A stretch of 64,000 nucleotides of DNA from the NCBI GenBank assembly GCA_039619475.1, contig CM077116.1, positions 103,461,164 through 103,525,163 on the forward strand, written 5' to 3'. The translations under genes and the position numbers were made by a program. Below the pieces are notes generated by a model, which did not search any database, was not told where the DNA came from, and saw nothing but the letters and a program-made list of their open reading frames with translations. Position 1 is the stretch's first letter. Each line of letters begins with the position of its first letter. This stretch comes from Icerya purchasi. Taxonomy: Eukaryota > Arthropoda > Insecta > Hemiptera > Monophlebidae. Below, piece after piece: positions 1 to 10,694 of this stretch.

Positions 1-850
1 GACAGCAGTCTACCATAAACAATGGTGATATAAGAATATAAGGAAAGGGGGGAAAAGTTGGGGAAAAGTTGGGGAAAAGTGGAATGAATAGAAAAGGAAA
101 AGGAAACGAATATTGTAACGGTTCTAGACGTTAACTTGGTAGTCAGGGATGCCAACCACGAGGTTTTACGCTCGTGGATTTGATTTGTTTAGATTTTATT
201 TAAGCTTATCAGAGAATGTTTTACTTTTTCTTTATATGATTACGAACGGAAAACTATTTAATTGAAATTACTGAAAAATATATTAAGCAAAACTCACACC
301 TATCTTTCGGGACCGGTCGACCGCTGAAAAAACAATATTTAGTCCGAAAATAGCGCAATTATAAATACACAACAATATATATGTAAAGTGAATATGAATG
401 ATACGTATCACTGTTGTCGGTGATCCTGGATCTATTGATGGCGATTCGGCGGCCGGTTGCGTTGCAGAAATCGGAATCGGTCGAGGAAGATTTATCGAAC
501 ACTTTCGTTGAGGGCCAGATGCATATCCGAATCCAAACTTTGCCGAACAGCAAGAATCACTACTCGCGTCACTTCGATATTTACAATAAATTTAACGAAT
601 GTCGAACGTAGTAACAAGACGGCGACTTTTCCACGAGAAATCAAAACGGAAGTATTTCTACAAAATTAAAGACCGGAGCCTCCTCTACCGGTAAAACGGG
701 ACTTGACTCACTGACTTGGCCGACGATCAAACTGAGGCTGACTGCTCGAAGGTAAAACTGAGACCGCTTGCTCGACTGTCAAAACTGAGACTCTATCAGG
801 CTGCCACTGCCTTTTTCGCTAAAATCTTCATCTCGCCTTTTTTTTTAAAT
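1..850. other. Non-coding stretch, no gene recognised
   Basis: No ORF here resembles a known protein. The first 100 bases hold a G-rich 11-base tandem repeat. From about 400 to 840 the base composition is more GC-rich than its surroundings and short phrases such as AAACTGAGAC recur, which suggests an old element or a 5' untranslated region. The short ORFs around 359-669 lie on both strands and look accidental. Confidence 0.4.
49..81. repeat. 11-bp tandem repeat, three copies
   Basis: The unit GGGGAAAAGTT is repeated three times head to tail. It is a simple minisatellite with no coding context. Confidence 0.8.
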
Positions 851-1129
851 TATCGAACGCCTACTCGACCGTGACCGCTGGATTTTGCCGAATCAGGTAG
901 ATCCTTTTTGTTTCCAGCAGGATGCTGATTGGCTGGTCCCACCGACAACAGTTCCATGCACGCGCACACTCGCACCCGCACCACACATTCCAAATTATTT
1001 TTATTTTTATTTATTTTTTGTTTATTATTATTTTTATACAAATATATATGACTAATGTAATGGACACATTACAATATTAACCTGACAGTTCCAACGAAAT
1101 GCCCGATTCAGGTCTTAAGAAGAAAATTG

Positions 1130-1257
1130 TTTATTTATCCTTTATTTATTTATTTATTTTTTTTTTTATTTTTTTTTTTTTTTTATTTTATTAATTTATT
1201 TATTTTCACACTACATAACGATTATGCGTAGTGTCTCCGAGAGCAATATAATAGCGC
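1130..1257 (-). other. 3' UTR and poly(A) tail of the Jockey-like element
   Basis: Directly downstream (minus strand) of the reverse-transcriptase stop codon lie about 50 bases of 3' UTR followed, on the plus strand, by a long T-rich tract with TTTA repeats (about 1140-1205). This is what the A-rich tail of a non-LTR retrotransposon on the minus strand looks like, and it fixes the orientation of the element. Confidence 0.6.
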
Positions 1258-3432
1258 TTAAGTTATCGGAAGTGCATCCCGGCACCTCTTTTTCCTTTTC
1301 AGTCGCCGGCTGGATCTGGCTGGAAGATCAATAGTGAACATTCGGTATATAAGTGGATTCGAGCTAAACTCAAGTTTCTCAAAGAACTTTTTGTACTGTT
1401 CCGCATAAACATCCTTCACGTATGGAACATTCAAGTCCGCATGCAATGTGTCGTTGGATACGAAATAAGGCGCAGATACCATTGTACAGAGAATCTTGGA
1501 CTGCTGTTGCTGTATCCTAAGGAGGTTGCTTCGACATGTTGTTCCATATAGCTCTAATCCATATCTCCATATTGGAGCGATAACCGATAAATATACATTC
1601 CGCTTTACGGCCAGGTTTTGAACTGATCTTCGTCCTAGCAGTGGCCATAGCAACCTAGCCCTAATTATTATAGATTTTCTTGTATTTTCCACGTGATCAC
1701 GCCACGTTAATCGTCTATCCATATGCATTCCAAGATAGCGCACGGAGTCTACTTTTAGAATTTGCGAGTTCTCAAATTTCAAGTGTGAACATCTTACTCG
1801 TCTGTTTGTGAATAAAATGTGACGACATTTAGTTGGGTTGAACGATATGCGCCAGAGGCATGCCCATTTCTCTAGCCTATTCAGTTGATTTTGAACAGCA
1901 GCGTTTGCATACGTAACATTTGTATTAGATGCGAGTATCGCAATGTCATCAGCGAATGTAGCTAGTAACGTTAGATTAGAAATTGGTACGTCCGCGGTAT
2001 AGATGGAATACAATAAAGGCCCTAGCAAACTGCCTTGAGGTACTGACGATCTGATTGAATGTATTTCTGAGAGTGAATCCTTTATTTTAACCACAAACGA
2101 GCGTTCGGACAAGTACGATTTGAGTAATAGATAAATATCCTCATTAAGAATTTGCCGCAATTTATACAGCAATCCTGGATGCCAGACCTTATCGAATGCC
2201 TGCGTGACATCTAGAAACACCGCGGAACATACCTCGCGTTTCTCCAACGTTAACGAAATTGCGTCAACTGATCGGTGACACTGACGAATCGTAGAGTGAT
2301 CCGTGCGAAAACCAAATTGATGATTCGGCAGCATATCTCGGTTACTTATAACCGGATCAATACGATTTAAAATTAACATCTCCAAAACCTTTGATAAAGA
2401 GGAGAGCAAGCTAATCGGTCGATATGATGAATGCTCTGCCCGCGGTTTCCCCACTTTATGAACCATCATTATAACCGACTTCTTCCATATTTTAGGGAAG
2501 TACCGCATCCTTAGAACCGCATTAAAGATGTAACAAAGAAGAATAGCTGCTCTCCGCGGTAGTCGCGAGATTATTTCCCCGGTAATTCTATCGAAGCCAG
2601 GAGCCTTACGTAGTGGTATATTCCGAAGGCATACGAGAACTTCTCTTGGCGAGAAGACCTTAGTAGCTTGTTCACACCGACGAGGTTTTTCCAATGCTCT
2701 TTGTATATAGTCAGAATGCTTCTTGTTGCGATCAGAGTGTGGTGTAAAGACCGTGTCAAGATGGTCCGCAAAAGCATTTGCCTTTTCCTTGTCTGTTTTA
2801 ACCCAAGTGTTGTTCGATCTAATATTATATGGTTCTTCTGATTGACTTAACAGTTTTTTAACTGACGTCCATACAGGCTTTTCCCCATCGTTAATGGACT
2901 GCGTGTAATGATTGAAAGTTTTATTTTTGTACTCCTTGATACTGATCTTTAGTTTGTTTTGCAACTCTTTGTATCTGTTGTATAAGGATGGGTAACGACT
3001 ACGCTGCCATCTCTTTCTTGCTGACCTGGTTTCTTTTATTAATTTTCTTATTTCTACGGGTATATACAGGTTTTGAAAAGATTTTTTTGATACGTAATTG
3101 GTAGAATTATTACACGCATATTCTATGAGATTAGAAAATTTCTTGACGGCTATGTCAATGTCATTTGTGTTCTTTAGTTTGATCTTCAAGTCAATATTAT
3201 TTTCAATTATACTTGAAAATATATTCCAGTTAGTGGTATGATTTGTAAGTCTCTGCTGATTGAGTACGGTTTTAGGATTTATACCTAAGGTGGCAACCAC
3301 TGGAACATGATCGGATGACAGATCGATGATTGTTCTGCATTCCCTGTTGTATCTTTGAATTCCGTTCCTTAAAGCAGTCCACGAGCTTCGGCAGATATTC
3401 TCTTTTAGTTTAACTACGATTCCATAGTGCGT
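1258..3432 (-). CDS. Jockey-like non-LTR retrotransposon ORF2, endonuclease end plus reverse transcriptase
   Basis: This encodes the reverse transcriptase that copies a Jockey-type element's RNA at a nicked chromosomal site. The first methionine at 3300 is internal: the frame stays open to about 3432 and there encodes the C-terminal strand of an APE endonuclease (motif DLSSDHVPV). In the 680-residue part counted from 3300, RT motif A (FLDVTQAFD) is at about 362-370, motif B (SVPQGSLLGP) near 419 and the catalytic FADD at 449-452; VRYLGMHMDRRLTW is the motif E region. No RNase H follows, as in Jockey elements. The frame is intact from the end of the endonuclease to the stop, so it is young, but it is 5'-truncated: most of the endonuclease and all of ORF1 are missing. 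An A-rich tail follows at 1140-1205. Confidence 0.9.
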   Translation of the reverse strand, partial: THYGIVVKLKENICRSSWTALRNGIQRYNRECRTIIDLSSDHVPVVATLGINPKTVLNQQRLTNHTTNWNIFSSIIENNIDLKIKLKNTNDIDIAVKKFSNLIEYACNNSTNYVSKKSFQNLYIPVEIRKLIKETRSARKRWQRSRYPSLYNRYKELQNKLKISIKEYKNKTFNHYTQSINDGEKPVWTSVKKLLSQSEEPYNIRSNNTWVKTDKEKANAFADHLDTVFTPHSDRNKKHSDYIQRALEKPRRCEQATKVFSPREVLVCLRNIPLRKAPGFDRITGEIISRLPRRAAILLCYIFNAVLRMRYFPKIWKKSVIMMVHKVGKPRAEHSSYRPISLLSSLSKVLEMLILNRIDPVISNRDMLPNHQFGFRTDHSTIRQCHRSVDAISLTLEKREVCSAVFLDVTQAFDKVWHPGLLYKLRQILNEDIYLLLKSYLSERSFVVKIKDSLSEIHSIRSSVPQGSLLGPLLYSIYTADVPISNLTLLATFADDIAILASNTNVTYANAAVQNQLNRLEKWACLWRISFNPTKCRHILFTNRRVRCSHLKFENSQILKVDSVRYLGMHMDRRLTWRDHVENTRKSIIIRARLLWPLLGRRSVQNLAVKRNVYLSVIAPIWRYGLELYGTTCRSNLLRIQQQQSKILCTMVSAPYFVSNDTLHADLNVPYVKDVYAEQYKKFFEKLEFSSNPLIYRMFTIDLPARSSRRLKRKKRCRDALPIT

Positions 3433-3960
3433 TTAATCGGAAGAGCCTTAATGCACCCCTTCGTTCTTCCACTTTATTTTGACACTCGGCATTCCACCAC
3501 GGAGCCAGAGATTTTTTACGTCGATAGCGTGGGTGAATCGAGAAAGCCTGATCTAAAATTGAAATTAAACAATTCAAAAACTCCTGTAATTTTTTAATGG
3601 GTATGTCGTTATGTATAAATCACTTACTGCTCCATCGAAGCACTAAATTTAAACCAACCATACTTTTCAAAACTATAATTCTTCACAATGTTATATAGTA
3701 TACATGCATCCATATCGTTTAAATTGATTTCAATTACAATAGGAAGGTGATCACTACCTAGGGAGTCAGGATATAAAGTTTAAGCACAATCAGAATAAAT
3801 TTCGGGGAAGACCACTGTTAGTCAATCGCGTTAGCTGGATACGAAGGGTATCCAATTCTCTTGTCAGGGAAAGAATATCCGTCATTGCAATTTCTTTCCT
3901 CTTATGACTACAGTCCCTATTGTCATTTAAAACATTGAAATCCTTACCTGAAATTATGGG
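3425..3960 (-). pseudogene. Endonuclease and linker relic of a second non-LTR retrotransposon
   Basis: On the minus strand, in several frames with stops, lies the second half of an APE-type endonuclease followed by the post-endonuclease linker. Visible pieces are PIISGKDFNVLN (a damaged GDFN motif, about 3920-3960), SLGSDHLPIVIEI (the SDH catalytic histidine motif, about 3735-3775) and APWWNAECQ with the following basic stretch (about 3440-3510). The linker sequence is that of I/Jockey-type elements. It ends at about 3425, where the Jockey-like ORF begins, so two different elements are fused here. It is dead: stops and frameshifts interrupt it throughout. Confidence 0.7.
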
Positions 3961-4162
3961 TAGGTGTTGTTAACTCTCTAGTGTGTCTCCATTGTGGCAA
4001 ATTCTGTATCCACGTTATTCTTCTTTTTCTCGATGGTATTTTTTCAGCGATCTTGGCTTGCATCAAAACGTGAAGAATGTTGTATTGTTTTGGGATGAGT
4101 TGCTGATAGTCTGCTGCTGTAAATACAGTAAAGTGTTTAACGGTATTTATTACTAGGAACAC
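3944..4162 (-). pseudogene. Possible RTE-type retrotransposon C-terminal tail
   Basis: The 72-residue frame contains KIAEKIPSRKRRITWIQNLPQW, which resembles the conserved tail of RTE-like reverse transcriptases (pattern GKxxxKRxxGRxxxxWLxNLRxW). The same tail type is seen more clearly at 28733-29059. The match covers only about 25 residues and the upstream reverse transcriptase is not visible, so the assignment is tentative. Confidence 0.3.
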
Positions 4163-5032
4163 TTTTAGTAGGTAACGCCTCCTTCCATTTTCCTATCAGC
4201 ATTATGTTGTACGATCCAGTTCAGCTTTTCTGATTCATACAGAACTCACTTGGTTGTTGCTTCGTTTCTCTGTCGGCGGGACTAGTACCATCTGACGATC
4301 GAGTAACTGCTTACTAGGGAAGACAATTTTAGTTACAACAACCTGTGTCCTTGCAGGGCACATTATTTGTTCAATAATTTCTCCATCTCAAGTGCGCTTA
4401 CTGATGTTCGGTTTGATTGATAAGAAGTAATTCACTTGGCAAATACTTTATAAACATACATATATCCATGTCATTAGAAAAAGGTAAAAAATATACTTAA
4501 GGATTTTTATCCAAAAGCTAGGATGCTACCCAAAATAGCGTTTTTTTTTCCTTTTCGCTTCCTTTTCCTTTGACTCTCCCGCTTTATCCCTTCGACATAA
4601 GCCGCATTTAGTTTCCAGTCGTCTTCCCTCAGGGATGCCATTAGAGATAAACTTTGTGTGGTTGTTTGGTTGTATGCACCTGTTTCTACTTCATAAATTT
4701 ACGCACACTTTTCTGCATATCCTTTTTCCTTTTCTTTCTTTCTTATTGACTTATTTCTCTGTATCTATATCCTATTATCCAATTATTCTATTGGTGGACA
4801 GGTGTGGAACCACTCTGGATGTCTCTAGTCATAGCATTGCGTATAGGCGGCAATGACCTTTGGTCGTTTACACTAAGAGCTACAAAAATGTCCGCCCCTA
4901 TAGCAGTCTTATTTGTGGACTCACTTGCCAAGCGCGAATTGAACTAATATCACATCTCCGCACACATAATTAATACTCCGTTCTTTGTTTTTCCTATTAT
5001 GCAGACGACTATACTCGAATACGAGTTGTCGA

Positions 5033-5063
<31 letters not shown>

Positions 5064-5070
5064 GTTATTG
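5033..5070. repeat. (ATT)n microsatellite
   Basis: An uninterrupted run of ATT triplets, broken once by G near its end, in non-coding DNA. Confidence 0.9.
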
Positions 5071-5093
5071 TTTCCATTATTAAGACCCAACGA

Positions 5094-5115
5094 TTTATTT
5101 ATTTATTTATTTATT
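5094..5115. repeat. (TTTA)n microsatellite
   Basis: A short run of TTTA tetramers, similar to the longer one at 34558-34612. Confidence 0.85.
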
Positions 5116-6170
5116 TTACAATTTGCCAGTGTATAACAGTTTACGTCAATTATTGAGCAGCACAATATGATAAAAAAGAAAATAAAAGAAATCATACGAT
5201 TGACAATACTTAGCTAAAAGGAATATATATACTCACTTGCATGTGCGCAAAGAATTGATATAAAGTACTAGTTAACACACACATACGTGTGTATATATAT
5301 GTATATATGTGTGTGTGTACAGGTATATATGAAAAATACAAATCAGCACCAAAATATATCCACTCTCACATGCCACGCAGGAACACACACACACAAACAA
5401 GCACACAGATGAAATCTAGTCACCCAAACACATACAGATATTCTCAACGAAAGCAGATCGAACAACTGTCCTACGTTGTCAAACTCTTGACGATTTTTAA
5501 AAACTCCCCTGAACAACTATCAAATATGTCGAGTTCATGATGTTCCTTCTCTAGTTTGTTATATAGTATAAATAAGGAGTGTAGAGCGGAGCATGCATAC
5601 CTCTAAGTCCTTGCAAACGGTACTGCCAATGTGTGAGTTAGTCGGACACCTGAAATAGGTCCTTTAACCAATATTTTCTCTAGGAGATTTGGACAATTTA
5701 TTTTACCATGTTACAGATTATGCAACTTCCATTATTACTAATTTGTTCGAAGGTACAGCCAGTATCATTTAAAATCGCACTGCTATTAACGCAATCGGCT
5801 GTAGTATTTAAGTGCCTAAATCTGAATACAGTTGGAAGGGGGGCCCTTCCAACCTTGTTCAGCATATTCTGTTACAGTTACTATAAATACAATAGGCGAT
5901 GTATACTAGGCACTGCAAGGATGTATGTAGATGAGGAGCGTGACATGAAACAGTGTGTGAAGTGAAAGAAGAAAAGAATTGCGTCGGCGATAGCCGCGGA
6001 AACTTCTAATTGGTGTTAAACGCACGTATGACAAGATAAATTTACTTTACTGATTTTTTATTCTGTTAAAAACCTCTTTTGCTATTACAATTTTTACAAT
6101 AGGCTTTGCTTCTTCCGTTTTGTCTATGCACCTTTTATTTTCTTATTGCGGTATTTAATGTTCTATAAGA

Positions 6171-6176
6171 AACTCA
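6171..6176. repeat. Left 6-bp target-site duplication of the Polinton-like element
   Basis: AACTCA immediately precedes the AG terminus of the left arm. The same six bases follow the CT terminus of the right arm at 19669-19674. A 6-bp duplication is the size produced by Polinton integrase. Confidence 0.85.
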
Positions 6177-6184
6177 AGTAGTGT

Positions 6185-6193
6185 ATAAATAGC
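6185..6193 (+). promoter_or_regulatory. TATA-box-like motif at the element terminus
   Basis: TATAAATAG lies about 8 bases inside the left terminus and, by symmetry, at 19652-19660 on the other strand. It matches the eukaryotic TATA consensus and would direct transcription into the element from each end. No start site can be seen from sequence alone. Confidence 0.3.
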
Positions 6194-6204
6194 GGACCTG
6201 GGCC

Positions 6205-6640
6205 AGTTTCCCCCATTTTCCCCAGGGTAGGTACCCCCGAGTGTCCAGGTTTCCCCCGAGTGTCCATGTTTCCCCCGATTTTCCCGGGAAGCTGCTGAAA
6301 TTTCACCCCAAATTCTCATCCAGGTGCTCAAAACTCACCCCAATTTGTGTCCAGATGTCCAAAATTCACCCAAATTTATGTCCAGGTGCTAAAAATTAAC
6401 CCCAATTTCTCTTTTAGAGCCCAAAGTTACCCCAAGTTTCCCCTGATTTTAAGGATTTCCTCCGAGTTCCCCCCCCCCATTTTCCTGGACAGTTCCGCTA
6501 ATTCGATCCCTAATTCCCATCAAGGTAGACAAAATTTACCCCCCCAATTAGTGTACAGGTGCTGAAAGTTCACCCCAATTTGTATCCATATGGTTAAAAT
6601 TCACCCAAGTTTGCCCAAAATTTCTTCAAATTTTCATGAT
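6205..6640. repeat. Subterminal iterated repeat, left arm
   Basis: Degenerate units of roughly 30-45 bases built around CACCCCAATTT(G)TGTCCAGGTGC recur about ten times, after a run of TTTCCCCCGAGTGTCCA units next to the terminus. They occur as a mirror copy at about 19215-19640. Subterminal iterations of this kind are typical binding sites for an element's own recombinase or replication proteins, but that role is inferred. Confidence 0.7.
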
Positions 6641-7427
6641 TCCCTGTTCATACTGTTATCTATAAATGCGCTCACACCGTTTCCATGCATATATTCAACA
6701 TAGCCTTAGCCGCCATGAAAGTGTACTCGCTTTCCCATACCCGCGCCTTCTATCATCATGTGTATGTATTATATATGACTCTGTGTGTAATATATGTAGC
6801 ATAATTTTTAATTTTAATTTTTCGAGGTTGGGAGGGGTAAAATTTTGCCGGAGTGATAAAAACGTTTGAATCTCAACACTTAGAACCCAAAATTTAAAGG
6901 AATTTTCCAAGTCGTGCTCCATTCCAGCATTTTTTTTTCAAAAAATTTTATTTTTAAAGAAAATATTTGAACGTTCCATCAGTCGAATGAGAGCGGGCGA
7001 GTGTGCTGCTACGAGATGTATTATGTAAGCGCGACCGCGGCTGTAATGGAAATATTTAAATGTTCCAGCAACTAGTTGAAACTGTCACTAGGTGAGGTGA
7101 ATTCCAGTCGTTCGTTTTGAAATTAACTAGCCGATCATCTATGCTCACTCTCACACGCCACCGATAGAAACCTGTTCACGATCGCTACACGTTCACACAC
7201 GCACACATATACACCGCCACCTGATATATATTTTTCGTCTTTTTCCGCTTCCGATCTTATACTTAATCCATTGATATTTTTTTATTTTTATTTTTACGTA
7301 TTCTCTGTTCATTGCAAAAGCACACCGTCCATTCTTGCACACATATCAAGCATTGAGTTAACCTGTACAAAGGTACACTGTACTATTCCATGCACGCTCC
7401 GTCACCACCGAAATAAACACCGCGATA

Positions 7428-7432
<5 letters not shown>

Positions 7433-7458
<26 letters not shown>
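7433..7458. repeat. (CA)n microsatellite in left arm
   Basis: A CA dinucleotide run that is present at equal length, as GT, in the right arm at about 18389-18418. Confidence 0.85.
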
Positions 7459-7463
<5 letters not shown>

Positions 7464-7479
7464 ACCACCACTTCGTACA

Positions 7480-8210
7480 TATTTTATTTTCGAGTCAAAA
7501 TATTATAGAATTAGCCTAACTATATTTTTCTTTTACGCTTCTGTTTATTTCTTCTGTTTTGTTTCTCCGATTCTAAAAATTAATCTGTCAATGTATTAGC
7601 CACTCTTTCATTCGCACATAATGTTCCCTCGCACTCATCTGCTACCAGTAGTTCTCTTGTCGTTCATAATAACTTTTTCAAGTCTAATATTATAGAATCA
7701 GCCTAATTATATTTTTTTTCGCTTCCAATCATTTCCTCCGTCCGTTGATAATTTTCTTATTTTATTTTTTCTCAGGTTCTAAAAATAAATCCATTGATAT
7801 CTTCACTAGTATGATTACGTAAACATCTTCTAACGGTATTCCTCATATTGTTCATAATAATTTTTCATGTCTATGTATTATGGAATTAGTCTAAAATATA
7901 TTTTTTCCCCTCTAAAGTCTTTTTCCAATCGTAAGTATTCAAAAATTAATTCGAGTATATTTTTATTTAACGCTGTTTCATATTTTCCCTCTCCCCTATC
8001 CACCCTACACAAACTTAAATTCTTTTCTATTATTTTTCATGAGTACATCCCCCCCCCCCCCTGAAACTACGGTGAATCCATACCATTCATTCCCACGCAT
8101 CCATCTGCTAACAATGATTTTCTCATCATTCATAATAATTTTTTTCGAATCTGTTAGTTTAAGATTATTTCATTTTTTTCAAACTCTAAATATTTTTTTT
8201 TTTTTTCAAT
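7480..8210. repeat. Degenerate ~190-240-bp repeat array, left arm
   Basis: Blocks beginning with a version of TATTATAGAATTAGCCTAA, then a T/C-rich tract, GATTCTAAAAATTAATC and CATCTGCTAACAGTAG, recur about every 190-240 bases (around 7500, 7690, 7875 and 8130). The units differ from one another by many substitutions but each is nearly the same in the two arms. No coding content is evident. Confidence 0.6.
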
Positions 8211-8678
8211 ATCTTCCATATTTTCCCCCAATATGTCCGCATACGCTCATAATTCAAAGGTACTCTGCTTATTTCCTTGCATGAATGTTGCTATGTCGTT
8301 GATTTCGATCTTGTGTCAAGGTCATCGAGTCTGCCCGGATCTTCTCCTTCATATCTTTTGTAGAAAAATCGGTTGACATGTACACACCTACACACAAACA
8401 CCCATAACCTAAAGATCACCTGTAAATTTCGTTCATTTGCGTATGCAACCAGCTTTCACCAAAGGAATGTGGTTTTTCTGGTGCAACCCGCCCTCTTCAA
8501 AGACATGCATCGAGCTAGAATCTCGAAAGGATCTGTTCAGGCAGTCAGTATTAGTGTTACATTAAACGTGTAGAATTTGTTGAAGCTGTGTTCTTCACGC
8601 ATTAATAAAAGTTTGCTCTAACATTAAAAGTAATAATTTTCTACATTCTTAGTAAAAAGTTAAAAATATTATTCAAAC

Positions 8679-9636
8679 ATGAATAACAATACCGATTCGA
8701 TTGATATTAAAGTCGACGAATTTATTCAGAATTCATTTTCGAGTGATATGTCTCGCATACAACTTCATCACCTCAATCACAGCAATCAGATGATGGTTAT
8801 ACAGCAGAAGGATCAACATCTTCTGTACATAATATCATTGGTCCTGTATTATTATCAGAACAAGCAGATATAGCGGAATATTTTGTAGATATCAGCATCC
8901 ATATAGATTGTGATTATGGTTTTCGAGTAACCGAACTAGCAATGATTGATATGTCTGGCGGAAAGTGTTTGCATACACTGTATAAGCCAAGCAGAGCATG
9001 GCATTCATCAAAAACGCCACATTTACAATGTTCTTCGATGAGTCATCACTTGAAAAATCCTTCATTATTTCCCTGTCGGGAAGAAACATTTATGGCACGC
9101 GATATATTCACGATAATATCTCAAAAACCGAGAGCTCGCATATATATTTTAACGGTATATGCTAAACTTACACTAATGGAACTTAACGAAAAGTCTGAAT
9201 TGTTGAGTGATTTAGACTATGAAATCGTTAATATGGATAAAGTCTTTCGACTACATAGTATTGAGAATCTACATGAAGAGTATTTTGATATAAGCAATTT
9301 GATAACCTGTAAACATCATAATGAGAATGATAGTTTTCATTGTGCAGCGAAAAACGTTATGGTAATGAAGGCCTGGTACGATCATGTTTTCCATCCGCTG
9401 AAGCTTATGAATAATCTCAATATAAATGATTTAAGTCAGTTGTTCATTACAGCCACCAAAGAAATGATAATTACATTATTTCCAAGTTGTGTTGGAGACA
9501 TTTATGCATTTCTACAGATAGATTAAAACCGGATGATATGATAAAATCACTTCTACCATGTTACGAGCATGAGCATGATGAAGAATTCGTCTATGAGGTG
9601 TGTTGATCAATAGAGCAACAGGTAGAAAACCTAGTA
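8679..9636 (+). pseudogene. Broken gene of unknown function in the left arm, possible exonuclease-like protein
   Basis: The longest open part is 194 residues (8942-9526). The coding signal is wider: an N-terminal frame starts at ATG 8679, and a third frame with coding-like content runs on to about 9608. Frame changes occur near 8750 and near 9505, so the ancestral protein was about 290-310 residues. In the 194-residue part I see a Cys/His cluster (C123-x-H-H...H133-C134) followed by NVMVMKAWYDHVF. That order (an acidic FVDIS segment upstream, a K-rich middle, then CxHH...HCAxxNVxxxKxWY) recalls a family of insect and viral hypothetical proteins that I remember as DEDD-exonuclease-like; this is memory, not a search. 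It is not a Polinton core gene that I recognise. The right arm has the same gene with the same breaks. Confidence 0.55.
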
Positions 9637-10694
9637 GTTTACGAGACACAGCATGTTCAAAGAAAAAAAACGAACTAGCACAAGCAGATCAGAGTTGCAA
9701 CATACGAGTGGGAGATATATTCTCGAGAACAACAGCTTGATTATAAAAAACGTCGAAGATACATGTATCTATCTGTGAACAATTATCACATCAAACATAA
9801 AAAGGTTGACTAAAAGATTATTATTTTCTTTTTTCGTTCATTCTCGCCACTATTACCACTGGCGCCCCCACTGTCAAGACCTCTAAACATACATTACTAA
9901 CCTCGCCAACACTATAATATTTTTTCTCTGTGTTACTAAATTAACCCAACTATATTTTTATTCATTTGTTACACAAACATTTGTTCAAATCTTTTGTAAT
10001 ATATCGTACATACATTTATAGCCCACAGACACTACTTGCTTCATTACCACGAATACATCTCTTTCATGGTCACTTATCATAACATAGTTTTTCCTGAAAT
10101 TGTAAAAAAATTCTCTTCGTTCCATTCTTCCAAGTTTTCCAAATTTCAAATCATGCATAATTATTTAAGAATCAAATTAAGTATATTTTATCATTTCCAA
10201 AAAATTAATCATCTCTGTACAAGGCATTAACTCATTTTTCAAAACAAACATATTATTTTTTTAATCTATCATACATATCATTTTTATCATTCAAATTTTT
10301 TTCTGAATTCACAAATAGTTAACCTATAGAAAACATATTATTGTAAACATACATGACGAAGTCACTCCTCATAATTACATAGTTCTTAGTCAGGTTCTGA
10401 TATAATTCTGAAACTGCAAGTTTGGAGTGTTGATTTAAAGAATATATTCATTTTCATATACACTATGCTTCTTGAATTTCATTAAAATTTCTGAGCAATT
10501 TCGTTGTTTATTTCTATTTGTAATGATTTGTTTCATGTTGAGTGTGTTAATGGTATAGTATTTTATTTGTGTGTAAAGACTGTCGAAATAATTCAAATTA
10601 TTTCGCATTACGAACTTTGTACCTGTGAAAATGTGCTGAAATACATCATAAGAGCCGTTCAAAACATTAAAAAATAGTATGAAACGTCACAAAT

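Larger units (their letters stand above)
4163..6170. other. Non-coding, microsatellite-rich stretch
   Basis: No gene is supported here. The stretch holds an ATT microsatellite (5033-5070), a TTTA microsatellite (5094-5115), TG/TA and CA tracts around 5270-5400, and a short palindrome at about 5833-5855 (GTTGGAAGG and its complement around a G/C core). The ORFs within it follow the simple repeats and show no protein family. Confidence 0.5.
6177..10380 (+). repeat. Left inverted arm (TIR) of the Polinton-like element
   Basis: This arm is the reverse complement of 15462-19668. I traced identity from the terminus (AGTAGTGTATAAATAGCGG) to the inner edge (CTCCTCATAATTACAT). The differences I noticed are few: a C run of 12 versus 18 (8049-8060), a C run of 10 versus 8 near 6470, and single substitutions near 6642 and 7091. 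The CA dinucleotide tract at about 7430-7458 has the same length in both arms. Confidence 0.95.

Noticed and set aside
290..620. Apparent similarity of this region to 30095-30360 (shared CACCTATCTTTC and ACGTATCACT phrases)
   Set aside because: Only two short phrases agree; the rest does not align by eye, so I do not claim a common element.
414..669. Overlapping small ORFs on both strands
   Set aside because: They overlap in opposite and shifted frames, match no family and sit in a stretch with short internal repeats.
5289..5540. 83-residue His/Thr-rich ORF
   Set aside because: It is produced by CA/TG and TATA microsatellites.
7271..7519. 82-residue ORF with a Thr-His repeat, identical in both arms (18328-18576)
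   Set aside because: The identity only reflects the near-identical arms; the frame follows the CA repeat and lacks protein-like composition elsewhere.
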